A stretch of 64,000 nt of DNA from an uncultured Propionibacteriaceae bacterium (GCA_937926975.1 CALBCJ010000040.1:1-64000), one strand, 5' to 3'. Positions 15,520 to 24,461 are shown, counted from the first letter of the stretch. Made by a program: numbers and translations. Notes: generated from the letters alone by a model not told the origin.

Positions 15520-16151
15520 GACCAGCGCCGCCGCTGGTCTCGGTCGCGGTCGAAGGAGAGTCCGACACCGGCATGGCCCAGGTTCTGATCACGCATGCCG
15601 GGCTCGCTCTGTCGGGAAAGATCCTGGTCAAGCGGGGGGTGTCCCAGCTCGACAAGACCATTCCCGGGCTCGCCCAGACGGGTCCTCACCGCCCCTGGGT
15701 CGTCTTTCGAGACGCCGACCGCGAGTGCCCGGTCGATCTCAGGGCTCGACTGATCGGTTCCCGCGCTCACGGCGCCGGCTTCGAGCTGCGCATCGCCTGC
15801 TCCATGACTGAGGCCTGGCTGCTGGCTGACGCCGAGGGTTTCTCGCAGTACTTCAAGATCCCTGTCGAGAAGATCCCTCGCAGCCCTGACAGCCTCGACC
15901 ACGCCAAGCGTGAACTGCTGGCCATCTGCTCCCGGGCCCCTCAGAGCATCCGTCGCGATGTGGTCCGTGCCGACGGCGATACCGGGCCGCTGTACGTATC
16001 GCGGCTGAACGAGTTCTCCACGACGATCTGGAGTGTGGAACGGGCGGCGGCGACCAGCCCAAGCCTGGCCCGGTCCGTGGATCGCCTAGTCAGCCTCCGC
16101 GCCGAGCTGGAGGCCAGCGCCTCACCCGAGACGCGTAAGGACCGTAGCTGA
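15516..16151 (+). CDS. TOPRIM-fold (DUF4276-like) putative nuclease partner
   Basis: A 211-residue protein starting at GTG 15516, which overlaps the ATPase stop by four bases. The order of acidic residues fits a TOPRIM fold: VAVEGESDTGMAQVL (Glu13/Glu15) in the first strand-loop, then WVVFRDADRE (Asp66, Asp68), the DxD pair that binds Mg2+. FELRIACSMTEAWLLAD is typical of DUF4276 proteins that pair with AAA_21/OLD-like ATPases. The tail (about residues 120-211) is helical. I expect a metal-dependent nuclease or RNA-cleaving effector activated by the ATPase. The family assignment is from motif memory, and RloB- or DUF4435-like relatives are alternatives. Confidence 0.75.
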   Translation: MRPAPPLVSVAVEGESDTGMAQVLITHAGLALSGKILVKRGVSQLDKTIPGLAQTGPHRPWVVFRDADRECPVDLRARLIGSRAHGAGFELRIACSMTEAWLLADAEGFSQYFKIPVEKIPRSPDSLDHAKRELLAICSRAPQSIRRDVVRADGDTGPLYVSRLNEFSTTIWSVERAAATSPSLARSVDRLVSLRAELEASASPETRKDRS

Positions 16152-16180
16152 CCGGCCATGCGATGCAGAAGGAGGACCTG

Positions 16181-16702
16181 ATGCCTGGACCCAGGCTGTG
16201 CCGGGCGACCGTACCCGTCGCAGGGCACCTGTACACCGTCCTGGTCGACCTAGCCGACGGCGCTGTGGTCGCTGGCGGGTTCTGCCCGGCCGAGGAACTG
16301 TTTGCGCGGCTGGGCTCGACCGAGCGCCAGGACGTGCCCTCGGCTGCTGACCTGCCGGCCGCCCCTGAGAACCACCCGGTCCTGGACGCGCTGCGCCGGT
16401 ACGCCGCGGGGCAGCTCGACGCACTCGACGAGACTCCGGTCCGCCAGCCCGCGACGCCGTTCTATGCCGAGGTTCGTGCCGCGCTGCGCAGAATCCCGCC
16501 GGGCGAGACCTGGAGCTACACCGAGCTGGCGGCGGCGGCCGGGCGTCCGGCGGCGGTACGGGCGGCGGGCGGCGGCTGCGCCAGCAACCGGGTCGCGCTG
16601 ATCGTCCCGTGCCACCGGGTGCTGGCTGCGGGCAGAAAGCTGGGCGGGTACGCGTACGGGGCCAACGTCAAGGCCGCGCTGCTAGAGCACGAGCGAGGCT
16701 GA
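16181..16702 (+). CDS. ogt: Methylated-DNA-[protein]-cysteine S-methyltransferase
   Basis: A 173-residue Ogt/MGMT repair protein that transfers alkyl groups from O6-alkylguanine to its own cysteine. The acceptor is in IVPCHRVLAAG (Cys144). The helix-turn-helix region (TPFYAEVRAALRRIPPGETW, then SYTELAAAAGRPAAVRA) and the GGYAYG hairpin after the active site are present. The usual Asn hinge before the active site is conserved in CASNRVALIVPCHR. The ATG at 16181 is selected over 16163 because GGAGGA sits 7 bases before it. It follows the ATPase-TOPRIM pair on the same strand by 29 bases, but functional linkage is not implied. Confidence 0.93.
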   Translation: MPGPRLCRATVPVAGHLYTVLVDLADGAVVAGGFCPAEELFARLGSTERQDVPSAADLPAAPENHPVLDALRRYAAGQLDALDETPVRQPATPFYAEVRAALRRIPPGETWSYTELAAAAGRPAAVRAAGGGCASNRVALIVPCHRVLAAGRKLGGYAYGANVKAALLEHERG

Positions 16703-17039
16703 CCGAGGGACAGGCCGGCGGCCCTCGCCGTCGGCTCCGGGCTCGGCACGCTCGGGCCCTGCACACGAGCGGACCCACCCGGAGAATCCCGACCATGGGG
16801 TCTGGGCCCCAGCCGCGGCCGGTCCGCAGGTGTGCCTGCTCCTGGCAGGGAGCGGCTCATGGTGAGGTGGCGGGAGTCGCGAACGGACAGGTGACGCCGC
16901 TCATGGTCGCCTGTCGCGCCCAGGCTTCGGGGAGGATTCGGCTAACCTGCTGGCATCAGGTGACCTGCCTTCATAGGGTGGGTACGAAGCGCTACCGCCC
17001 GGTCGCGCCCTGTGTGCCGCCTGCGCTGAGGAGCCATCC
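16703..17039. other. Gene-free stretch, 337 bases
   Basis: I see no gene. TAACCT near 16942 is a possible -10 box for the downstream gene, whose GTG is preceded by GAGGAG. Otherwise nothing is evident. Confidence 0.3.
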
Positions 17040-19994
17040 GTGACCGACCCGCGTACCCCGGAGGAACGCCCTCTCGACGACCTGTACGAGGAGCTGGACG
17101 CCGAGTGGGCAGCGGGCTGGCAGGAGCTGGAAGGGGTCGTTGGTCACCAGAGCGGAACGACCGCGACCACGGATGACTCCGCCGCGACCAGGCCCGACGG
17201 CGCGGGCCCCGAGGCCGACGGTCCGACGAGTGACGAGACCCGTCCCGACCAGCCAACGGACGACGCCCGGTCTGTCGACGACTCCAGCCCGGACCGGCTC
17301 GAAGCCGTGAAGGCACCCGAGGCCGCGCCGGCTTCGGAGGCGGCTGAGGCCGAGGACGACCTCCTGACCCGCCCCGTGGCCCAGCCCGAGCCCGCTGGGC
17401 AGGCCGACCGGGACATCTTCTTCGACGACGCCATGTACGCACCGTCAGCCTCGCTGGCCGGCCTCGCGAAACCCTCAGTGGAGCGTACGGCCCCGGCTGA
17501 GCCCCTCGCGAAGCCCTCAGTGGAGCGTACGGCCCCGGCTGAGCCCCTCGCGCAGCCCTCAGCGGAGCGTACGGCCCCGGCTGAGCCCCTCGCGAAGCCC
17601 GCCCTCGTGGAGCCCGCCCCCGTGGAGCGTGCTCGGCCCGGCGAGCTGCTGGCGCCGGAGCGGCACCCGGAGATCGAAGTCGGCTCCGAGCGGCGCCCAA
17701 TCGTCCTGGGCGCGGCCGAGGCGCCGGACCGGATCGTGTCCAGGGCCGGGGCGGCTCCGATCGAGCTCGGCCCGTCCGCCGACAGCACCCCGCACCCCGC
17801 AGAGACGGCTGGCCCGGGCACCGACCTGCCTCAGGACGGGGCCGACCAGCCTGGTCCCGCCCCCTTCGGCACCGACCACCCCGAGGCCGAGGCCACGAGC
17901 CCGGCGAAAGACCTGCCCGCGGCCGACACCGATGGTGAGGACACCACCGGTAGTGACCTGGCCGGTCCCGGCTCTGATGTCCCAGGCTCCGAGGCAGGCC
18001 GCGAGGACGCACTGGCCCGCCCCGACTCCCCCGCCGACGAGGACTCCCCCGACGCTGACCAGGCCGAGGAGCCAGAGGGCAAGGTGACGGACGGGTCCGA
18101 GACCGGTCCGGGTGAGCTTGATCAGACCGGCGAGGGTACGGGCACCCAGGACGTGGAGGCCGCGCCCCCCAGCCCTGCCGACGCTCAGGCCCCCGCTGAC
18201 GCTCAGGGCCTCGCTGAAGTTTCGGGCCCCGCTGACGCCCGGTCCCCAGACGAGCGCTCCAGCAGCGGCGAGCGCGACGCCGACCGTGCCGCCGAGCTCA
18301 CCGGCGCAGCGGCAGCCGGCCTAGCCGCAGCCGGCCTGACCGTAGCCTCGCCCGGGGTTGTCCTGAGCGGCGCTGCCGCGGCCGGCCTGGCCGCTGCTCG
18401 TCTCAGCCTCGCGGGGCGGTCAGACCACGACCGGCCCGCCGCCTCCGCTACGAGTACGGACGCGGACGGTCTCGCCCGCGAGCCCGGCCGCGGCACCCGT
18501 GATGAGGGCACCCGGACCGAGGACGACTCGGCCACCGCACCGGTCGCGGACGAGGCCACTAGCCCCAACGCGCCGACTGACCTGCCGCTCACCAGCAGTG
18601 ATGACGAGAGCCAGGTCAGCCTGACCGTCCCCGAGCCCACGGACGGGAGCCCCGACCTGCCGGGTGAGGACTCGCAGACCGTCGACGCCGATGACGAGGC
18701 TGGGCCACGGCACACGACCGAGCCCCCGGCCGAGAGGCCGGACGCGCCTGCAGCCACGCCTCATGAGGTCGGGTCCCCGCAGCTCACCGGAGCAGCCGCA
18801 GCCGGGCTCGCAGCAGCCGGCCTCGCCGTACCAGCCGCCGACGACCTGCTCGGCTCCACCCCGCCCGGCCAGCCCTCAGCGCTCACGAGAGCCGCGGCGG
18901 CCGGGACTACGGCTGGCCCCGCCGACGCCGCCACACGCCTCCCAGACCCGGTTGACGCGGTCGAGGGCTCGCCGATCTCGTCGGGTGAGCAGGTACCGAC
19001 CAGCGAGCCGCCAGAGCCTGCGACCAGCCAGGCCGAAGCCGCCGACCAGGAGCCCGTCGAGCCCGCACCGGCCGAGCCCGCACCGGCCGAGCCCGCGGCC
19101 GCTGACCAGCCCGAGACCGCCCAGAGCGGCGTCACCCAGCAGGCGCCGACGGGTTCGTACGAAAGCCGCCCGCGGGTTCGCCGGCGGGGCCGGCCTGCCG
19201 AGGTCGACGACGACCTGACCGTGGTCGTGGACCACTGGCCGTACGTGGCGCCAGCCGCTTTCGAGGCTGCGGCCCAGGCCGAGTCCGCGCTCCAGAAGCG
19301 CCGGGAGGAGGCCGAGTCCAGCCCGCTCGGGACCGGGCAGGCCGAGGCCGACCAGCCGCCGACCAAGCCAGCACCGGCACCGGAGACGCCGGCCAAGCCA
19401 GCGCCGGCACCGGAGACGCCGGCTGTCCGTCCTCACCGCTCCCCGACCGGGCGGGTCGGGCGGGGCCCAGCCCAGCCGCCGCGGGTCGTGCCCGACGTTG
19501 ACGTCACCCACGCCCAGCTCGGCGAGGTGGACCTGGAGCGGCTGACCTCCGGGATCGCCACCAGCCTGGGCGACCGGGGCCACGACAACACCTCTGTTCC
19601 CACGGACGCCTCTCTGCCCACGGACGCCTCTCTGCCCGCGGACGCCTCTCTGCCCGCGGACGCCTCTGTGCCCGCGGACGAGCCGGCCACGAGTGAGGCG
19701 GCTCAGCCGACCGACCCCGACTCGTACGGCTTCCAGGCCGACCAGGAGCCGACCGAGAGGCTCACGACCCAGCCGGCACCCGAGCCAGCCGAGTCAGGTT
19801 CGGCGCAGACCGCTTCTGCCGCCTTCGCTCCTGGCCAGACGCCGGCCCCGGCCGACCAGCCCGGCGGGCAGGGTCCGGTCATGCCGACCGCGGCCGAGGC
19901 CCACGTCGGCTGGTTTGAGAAGGCCCGGGCCCGGATTGCCGACCTCTTCGACGAGGAGCTGGAGGAGCCGGCCTCAGGCCCCGAGGACCGCTGA
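17040..19994 (+). CDS. Large intrinsically disordered acidic repeat protein of unknown function
   Basis: 984 residues, almost entirely Ala/Pro/Glu/Asp/Thr/Ser with few aromatic residues, no signal peptide and no clear membrane helix. Only the ends look conserved: the start (DDLYEELDAEWAAGWQEL) and the tail (AEAHVGWFEKARARIADLFD), both amphipathic helices. Between them are tandem repeats: LAKPSVERTAPAEP (14 residues, about four copies near residue 142), three dispersed copies of GAAAAGLAAAGL, APAPETPAKP (about residues 776-797) and SLPADA (six residues, five copies near residue 852). GTG at 17040 follows GAGGAG. The neighbouring SPFH gene is convergent. It could be a scaffold, tether or condensate-forming protein; I do not recognise it. 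Confidence 0.75.
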   Translation: MTDPRTPEERPLDDLYEELDAEWAAGWQELEGVVGHQSGTTATTDDSAATRPDGAGPEADGPTSDETRPDQPTDDARSVDDSSPDRLEAVKAPEAAPASEAAEAEDDLLTRPVAQPEPAGQADRDIFFDDAMYAPSASLAGLAKPSVERTAPAEPLAKPSVERTAPAEPLAQPSAERTAPAEPLAKPALVEPAPVERARPGELLAPERHPEIEVGSERRPIVLGAAEAPDRIVSRAGAAPIELGPSADSTPHPAETAGPGTDLPQDGADQPGPAPFGTDHPEAEATSPAKDLPAADTDGEDTTGSDLAGPGSDVPGSEAGREDALARPDSPADEDSPDADQAEEPEGKVTDGSETGPGELDQTGEGTGTQDVEAAPPSPADAQAPADAQGLAEVSGPADARSPDERSSSGERDADRAAELTGAAAAGLAAAGLTVASPGVVLSGAAAAGLAAARLSLAGRSDHDRPAASATSTDADGLAREPGRGTRDEGTRTEDDSATAPVADEATSPNAPTDLPLTSSDDESQVSLTVPEPTDGSPDLPGEDSQTVDADDEAGPRHTTEPPAERPDAPAATPHEVGSPQLTGAAAAGLAAAGLAVPAADDLLGSTPPGQPSALTRAAAAGTTAGPADAATRLPDPVDAVEGSPISSGEQVPTSEPPEPATSQAEAADQEPVEPAPAEPAPAEPAAADQPETAQSGVTQQAPTGSYESRPRVRRRGRPAEVDDDLTVVVDHWPYVAPAAFEAAAQAESALQKRREEAESSPLGTGQAEADQPPTKPAPAPETPAKPAPAPETPAVRPHRSPTGRVGRGPAQPPRVVPDVDVTHAQLGEVDLERLTSGIATSLGDRGHDNTSVPTDASLPTDASLPADASLPADASVPADEPATSEAAQPTDPDSYGFQADQEPTERLTTQPAPEPAESGSAQTASAAFAPGQTPAPADQPGGQGPVMPTAAEAHVGWFEKARARIADLFDEELEEPASGPEDR
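17463..17630 (+). repeat. 42-bp in-frame tandem repeat, about four units
   Basis: Units at 17463-17504, 17505-17546, 17547-17588 and a divergent 17589-17630 each encode a variant of LAKPSVERTAPAEP. The first two differ by very few bases, so the array looks recent or slippage-prone. Confidence 0.8.
19593..19682 (+). repeat. 18-bp in-frame tandem repeat, five units
   Basis: Five consecutive units of 18 bases encode S(V/L)P(T/A)DA with the last ending in Glu. Units three and four are identical at the DNA level. Confidence 0.8.
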
Positions 19995-20027
19995 GCCCGC
20001 CCGGGAACCCACTCGAAGGCGGCAGGG

Positions 20028-21146
20028 TCACATCCCGGTGTTCACCGTGGGCTGCGGGCGCGACTCGCCGCATAGCACCACCAGCAGGTTCGCCACCATC
20101 TGGGCCTTGCGCTCCTCGCTCATGGAGACCACCGACTCGGTCTCCAGCCGCCGCAGCGCCTGCTCGACCATGGTCACCGCGCCCTCGACGATCTTCGACC
20201 GGGCCGCGATCACGGCGGCTGCCTGCTGGCGCTGCAGCATCGCGTGGGCGATCTCCGGCGCGTACGCCAGCGACGAGATCCGGGCCTCAACCACCTCCAG
20301 GCCAGCGATCTTCACCCTCGCTGCGACCTCCTCAGCCAGCTCGGCAGCGACCAGCTCGGTCGACCCGCGCAGGGTCTCCTCGCCCGGCTCGGCGTTGTCG
20401 TACGGGTGGGTGGAGGCGATGTGACGCAGCGCCGCCTCGGCCTGAACCCGGACGAAGTGCTCCGAGTTCTCGACCGCGAACGCCGCCTTGGCGGTGTCGG
20501 CGACCTGCCAGACGATGATCGCCGCGATCGTCACGGGGTTGCCGTCGGCGTCGTTGACCTTAAGCTCGCTGGTCTCGAAGTTGTTCACCTTCACCGAGAC
20601 CCGGCGCTTGTTGGTGAACGGCACCGTCAGCTGCAGCCCCGGCGTACGGATCGTGCCCACGTACCGGCCGAGGAACTGCAGGACCTTGGTCTCGCCGGGC
20701 TGCACGACGGTCAGCGAGGTCGAGCCAATCCAGGCCAGCACGAACAGGAGCATCGCCCCCACGACCATCAGGGGCGACGCCGAGATCGCCCCAACCGTGC
20801 CCAGCCCGAGACTGAGCATGAACACCACGATCACGACCAGCACCGCCAGGCCCCCGGTCATCGAGAAGGCCGACTGCTCCTCCACCGACACCCGAACCCC
20901 CTGGTGCCCAACAGGGGTGCCGGCGGCCTCACCACCGTACGAGCCGCCGTCGTCGGTGACCGCGACCTGCTGGTGCGGGTAGGTCGGGCTCACCGGCGCT
21001 GGCTGGGCTGCCTGGTAGGCCCGGTCCCCGGGAGCCGGCTGCGGCGCGGCCTGGTATCCCAGCGTCACATCCGGCTGGGCCACCGGGTGCGCGGGCTGTC
21101 CGGTCGGCGCCGGGTACTGCGGCGGGACCTGCTGAGGATTCGACAT
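20028..21146 (-). CDS. SPFH/Band 7 domain membrane protein
   Basis: A 372-residue stomatin/flotillin-like protein. A Pro/Gln/Ala-rich disordered N terminus (residues 1-75) leads to two hydrophobic helices (about 95-118 and 124-145). The SPFH domain follows (VVQPGETKVLQFLGRYVGTI, ITIAAIIVWQV-like strands and AEAALRHIAS), then a helical region with LQRQQAAAVIAARSKIVEGA and a final amphipathic segment. Such proteins oligomerise in membranes and organise microdomains or protease complexes; the partner here is unknown. It faces the disordered repeat protein gene with only 33 bases between their ends. A leader AGGAGGC precedes the ATG. Confidence 0.88.
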   Translation of the reverse strand: MSNPQQVPPQYPAPTGQPAHPVAQPDVTLGYQAAPQPAPGDRAYQAAQPAPVSPTYPHQQVAVTDDGGSYGGEAAGTPVGHQGVRVSVEEQSAFSMTGGLAVLVVIVVFMLSLGLGTVGAISASPLMVVGAMLLFVLAWIGSTSLTVVQPGETKVLQFLGRYVGTIRTPGLQLTVPFTNKRRVSVKVNNFETSELKVNDADGNPVTIAAIIVWQVADTAKAAFAVENSEHFVRVQAEAALRHIASTHPYDNAEPGEETLRGSTELVAAELAEEVAARVKIAGLEVVEARISSLAYAPEIAHAMLQRQQAAAVIAARSKIVEGAVTMVEQALRRLETESVVSMSEERKAQMVANLLVVLCGESRPQPTVNTGM

Positions 21147-21402
21147 CTGTGCCTCCTGATCGGTCGGACCAGTCTATGAAGCCCCTGGGCAGGCCCTCAC
21201 CCAGGCCTGCGGCGCCGACGCACCTGAGAACTGCAGCAGCGTCCGGGCCAGGCTGGGCCGCACAGCAGCGGGCCGACCCCCAGCCCACGGCCCCAGGAGG
21301 CCCCGCCGACGAGCCTTTGACCGCTCCTGTGCCTCCCGTGCTCGGAGCGTGCCCAGGGGCGGGTGCGCTCAGGTGGTGACGCAGCCGGCCACACCGTTGA
21401 GG
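21147..21402. other. Intergenic stretch with one copy of the GCACAGCAGCGG repeat core
   Basis: No gene is supported in these 256 bases. CGCACAGCAGCGGGCC at 21259-21274 is a solitary copy of the core shared with the paired repeats at 22.1 and 25.2 kb. Confidence 0.5.
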
Positions 21403-22026
21403 TCAGGCCTCGAAGACCACCTGCAGGTCAACCCGTACGGTGATGTCGGCGGGCCGTACGTCGATGCTCGCCGAGTCGGTCGCCGCGTACGCGACGGCGG
21501 CCCGCATGCCGCCGCCCGGGCCTGCCAGGTCGGCGTCGCTCACCTCCACGAAGCGGACCTGGCCAGCCCCGGCAGCTGCAGCGACCGCTGCTGCCCGGGT
21601 ACGGGCCGTCGCCACCGCCCGGGTCAGGCACTCCTGCTCCACCCGGTCGCGGGTCTGCTGGCTGAGGAGCCACTCGGCCCGGTCGATCTGGACCTCAGCC
21701 CGGCCGCTGTGCTGGGCAGAGAAGGCGGACAGCGCTTCTGCGGTTGGGAAGTCGGCGCTCCAGCCGACCGAGGCCCAGTGCACCACCTCACTGCTGTCCT
21801 GGTAGTACCGCTGCTGGCTCTGGACGCTGATCGGGCGGACCACCACCTGGCCTGCCTGGCCGGCAGCCCGGCGCTCGGCCAGGTCCTGACTGAGCTGGTT
21901 CGCCGCATCGGTGACCGCGGCTACCACCGCTTGCCGGTCCATCCCCTCCAGGACGACCTGCCCGTGCAGCCGTCCCAGGTCGGGCGGCACCTCGGCCTGG
22001 CTGGTCCCCCGTACCGTGATCTTCAT
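21403..22026 (-). CDS. SIMPL (DUF541) domain protein
   Basis: A 207-residue protein with the SIMPL-domain pattern: MKITVRGTSQAEVPPDLGRL at the start, a Gln/Arg-rich middle (IRPISVQ-like strand with VVVRPISVQSQQRYY), a long helix containing QECLTRAVATARTRAAAVAA, and a closing beta-rich tail (ASIDVRPADITVRVDLQVVF). No signal peptide is present, unlike periplasmic family members, so it is probably cytoplasmic. Function of the family is poorly defined, linked to signalling complexes or oxidative stress. It stands alone on the minus strand. Confidence 0.85.
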   Translation of the reverse strand: MKITVRGTSQAEVPPDLGRLHGQVVLEGMDRQAVVAAVTDAANQLSQDLAERRAAGQAGQVVVRPISVQSQQRYYQDSSEVVHWASVGWSADFPTAEALSAFSAQHSGRAEVQIDRAEWLLSQQTRDRVEQECLTRAVATARTRAAAVAAAAGAGQVRFVEVSDADLAGPGGGMRAAVAYAATDSASIDVRPADITVRVDLQVVFEA

Positions 22027-22130
22027 CGCACCTGTTGTAGCTTTCTCACCGCTCCTTCGTCCAGCCGGGCACGGTCACCGGGTCCACGGGCCCCGGGTCA
22101 CGGAAGGCGAGACCGGGCTGGTGTGTGAGG

Positions 22131-22204
22131 GCACAGCAGCGGACGAGCCGGTGGTGTGCGGGGCTTGTACGGTCGCTGCCTCCGCGCTGGGTCCGCTGCT
22201 GTGC
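22131..22204. repeat. Intergenic inverted repeat element (GCACAGCAGCGGAC family)
   Basis: GCACAGCAGCGGAC (22131-22144) and its perfect reverse complement GTCCGCTGCTGTGC (22191-22204) bracket 46 bases. A nearly identical arrangement lies at 25230-25302 with a 45-base interior, so this is an interspersed palindromic element, not chance. Confidence 0.75.
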
Positions 22205-22283
22205 GCCCCGCGGACGGCCGGAGGCTCCAGATGCGGCGGCCCTCATGTGGCGGGCTCGACCAGCGTGACCAGGCTGGCCAGGC

Positions 22284-22496
22284 TCAGGGGCGGACCAGCC
22301 CGCGGCGACGGGACCGCCTCGGCCGAGAAGGTCGTGGTGCCAGCGGCGGCGCCTCGCAGGTGCGGCAGCGTACGGTTCGGCTGGCCCGGTCGTAGACCGC
22401 CGGGGTCGCCGGTGGCAGGGCCGCACGGCAGACCTGGCAGGTGCCAGCAGCACTCATCCAGATCCCGACCTCGGCCCCTCGTACGTGGTTGATCAC
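22284..22496 (-). CDS. Small two-CxxC (zinc-ribbon-like) protein or fragment
   Basis: A 70-codon frame with two CxxC pairs: CQVCRAALPPATPAVYDR and SRTVRCRTCEAP. The spacing and the GTP-x-VYD-like core resemble the N-terminal zinc ribbon of some actinobacterial nuclease-related (NERD) proteins, but the rest of such a protein is absent and the tail is Arg/Pro-rich. The start may be the internal ATG at 22457. It ends inside the neighbourhood of the repeat element. It could be a real small protein or a remnant. Confidence 0.45.
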   Translation of the reverse strand: MINHVRGAEVGIWMSAAGTCQVCRAALPPATPAVYDRASRTVRCRTCEAPPLAPRPSRPRRSRRRGLVRP

Positions 22497-22602
22497 AGAA
22501 CTACCTTAGGTCAATGCCTCTCTGACGAGGGGTGATGATGAGAGGACGGTCATCTGACCGCCGCCTAGGCCCGACCCGACGATGCCCCTGGCCGGGCGGG
22601 GC

Positions 22603-22875
22603 TCAGGAGACTGAGCCGGTGATGTCGACCGTGGTGGTAGTAGGCCTGGGCGGCTCGGGCGCCGGTGACGCGGCCTGGTCACCGGAGGGCGCGGCTGGAG
22701 CGGCCTGGTCACCGGACTGGGCCTTCACCGGGATCCGGATGTGGCCCGACTCCAGGTTCACCCGGCCCAGGCCGTCGGCGCCCTCCGGGGTGTCCACCAC
22801 GAACACCTTCTCCAGCTCCCGCTGCTCGCGCTGGTAGCGCAGGCTGGGCTGGATCACCTCGAGCGGGTTGGTCAT
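22603..22875 (-). CDS. Small hypothetical protein
   Basis: A 90-residue protein beginning MTNPLEVIQPSLRYQREQRE. It has an N-terminal helix, a short strand-rich part (GRVNLESGHIRIPVKAQ) and a disordered Pro/Ala/Thr tail. The ribosome site GAGGAGG lies 4 bases before the ATG, which strongly supports translation. I do not recognise the family. It is monocistronic, oriented like its neighbours. Confidence 0.7.
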   Translation of the reverse strand: MTNPLEVIQPSLRYQREQRELEKVFVVDTPEGADGLGRVNLESGHIRIPVKAQSGDQAAPAAPSGDQAASPAPEPPRPTTTTVDITGSVS

Positions 22876-22990
22876 GGTGCCTCCTCAGCGACGGGCGTCC
22901 GTATCAATGTAGGCGTTCTTGACTGGTCCGACAACGCCACCGCCCAGGAACGGGTCTGGGACCAGCTCCTGGGCGGCGCCTCGTGCAGCG

Positions 22991-23554
22991 TCAGTCGGCG
23001 ACGGTGAAGGCACCGGTCCGGTCAGCCAGCGCCTGCAGCGACTTACGGCCGGGGACACCGTCAGCGTCGGCGCCAGAGTAGCCCAGCGACTCCTGCCAGC
23101 GGGCGTACGCGGCCTTGAACCCGGTGCCCAGCGAGCCGTCGACGGGGCCGGTGTCGCCGACCACCGACGCCAGCGCCTGCTCCACGACCAGGCCGGCGGC
23201 CTTGTTCAGGCCTGCACCGGTGGCGACCGCGTCCGAGGAGTCATGGTTAACCATGCTGATGAGCCCGTTCAGCGAGATCACCGGCTTCGCAGCAGCAGCG
23301 GCCTGCTCAGCGGCGGCCTGCTCGGCAGCAGCCTGCTCAGCAGCGGCTTTCTCGGCAGCGGCGGCCTCCTGCATCGCGCGCTCCTGCTCGGCGACCCGCT
23401 CGGCGGCCTCGGCCTGGGCCTGCGCCTCGGCCTCGGCAGCAGCAGCCTGCTCAGCGGCGGCCTGATCAGCAGCCTGCTCGGCGGCGCCAGCCTCGGCGGC
23501 CGCCTTCTCGTCCTCGTTCGAGAACGCGTCCTTGATCTTGTCGAAGAGGTTCAC
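22991..23554 (-). CDS. Coiled-coil protein with peptidoglycan-binding-like C terminus
   Basis: 187 residues. An acidic/basic start (MNLFDKIKDAFSNEDEKAA) leads to a long Ala/Glu/Gln coiled coil (about residues 18-90) built from AEQAAAEQAA-type repeats. The C-terminal 95 residues form a globular module with GTGFKAAYARWQESLGYSGA, then DADGVPGRKSLQALADR, which resembles the peptidoglycan-binding-1 fold. No signal peptide or membrane helix is visible, so how it would meet the wall is unclear and an intracellular role is possible. It is divergent from the next gene. Confidence 0.75.
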   Translation of the reverse strand: MNLFDKIKDAFSNEDEKAAAEAGAAEQAADQAAAEQAAAAEAEAQAQAEAAERVAEQERAMQEAAAAEKAAAEQAAAEQAAAEQAAAAAKPVISLNGLISMVNHDSSDAVATGAGLNKAAGLVVEQALASVVGDTGPVDGSLGTGFKAAYARWQESLGYSGADADGVPGRKSLQALADRTGAFTVAD

Positions 23555-23711
23555 GTACGTCCTTCCGTCAGGGGATGCCCCAGTCCCGCCTGGAGCGGTG
23601 TCAGCCTACCTATCCCGGGGCGAATGATGACTCGTTCATCTTGGGCCCCCGGCCCCGGCCCAGTCCCTAGGTTGACCTCAGACCGGAGACCATAAGGGGG
23701 GAGAGCTCAGG

Positions 23712-24461
23712 ATGGGGATCTTCAGCTGGCTTCGGGGCGGGACGGCGACCCTGGAACCGGCCGGTCAGGGCCGGCGGGACCTGACCAGGCTGCCCCGGAC
23801 CATCGTCGCCGACCTTGACTTCTTCGGCCGGTTCTGGATCCGCCGGACGGAGGCGAGCCCGGCGGCCGAGGCCCAGGCGCTCAGCCTCTGCGGCAGCCTC
23901 ACCACGTACGCCAGTGCTGACCCGGAACGGTTCTGCGCCGAGCTCCGGGCGGTCGCCGAGCCGGTCGGAGGCTGGGTTGAGTACGGGGCGATGCGGCTGA
24001 TCCACGAGCTGCTCGGCCCGCTCGACAACCCGCACACCGACTACCTGATGGAGTCGTCGCTAGCCTTCCTGCGGTCGCGGCAGATCCCCTGGTCGAACCT
24101 CACCGCCGACGCCCACTCCTGGTGGGCCATGAACCTGCCGGGCGTCGACTGGCTCCCCCGCCGCCCGGTCCCTGCGCCGGGCGCCACCCCGATCAGCCTG
24201 CTCCCCATGGGCCATGAGCGGCTCGTCGCCACGGTCGAGTTCAACTCCAGCCAGTTCGTCGTACGGCACGAGCCGGGCGCCTACGTCGCCTACCAGCGCT
24301 ACCCCGATGACCTCTCCGACCCGATTGACTTCGCCGACGCGGCCGCGCCGGACCTGTACCAGCTGTACGTCGCGATCGGTACCGGCTTCACCTCGGTCCC
24401 CGACTGGGTTGACCGCGAGCTGGAGCCGTTTGTCACGGTGCAGCGCGGAGACTTCAGCTAG
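23712..24461 (+). CDS. Hypothetical protein
   Basis: A 249-residue soluble protein with many Trp and aromatic residues. The start MGIFSWLRGG is amphipathic; conserved-looking stretches are TIVADLDFFGRFWIRR, GGWVEYGAMRLIHELLGP and WSNLTADAHSWWAMNLPGVD. The C-terminal part is mixed alpha/beta (ATVEFNSSQFVVRHEPGAYV). A purine-rich GGGGGGAGAG precedes the ATG. I do not recognise a family and the context gives no function. Confidence 0.7.
   Translation: MGIFSWLRGGTATLEPAGQGRRDLTRLPRTIVADLDFFGRFWIRRTEASPAAEAQALSLCGSLTTYASADPERFCAELRAVAEPVGGWVEYGAMRLIHELLGPLDNPHTDYLMESSLAFLRSRQIPWSNLTADAHSWWAMNLPGVDWLPRRPVPAPGATPISLLPMGHERLVATVEFNSSQFVVRHEPGAYVAYQRYPDDLSDPIDFADAAAPDLYQLYVAIGTGFTSVPDWVDRELEPFVTVQRGDFS

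Noticed and set aside
17463..17630. Regular repeats resembling a CRISPR array
   Set aside because: The repeats are contiguous without unique spacers and keep the reading frame of a large protein gene.
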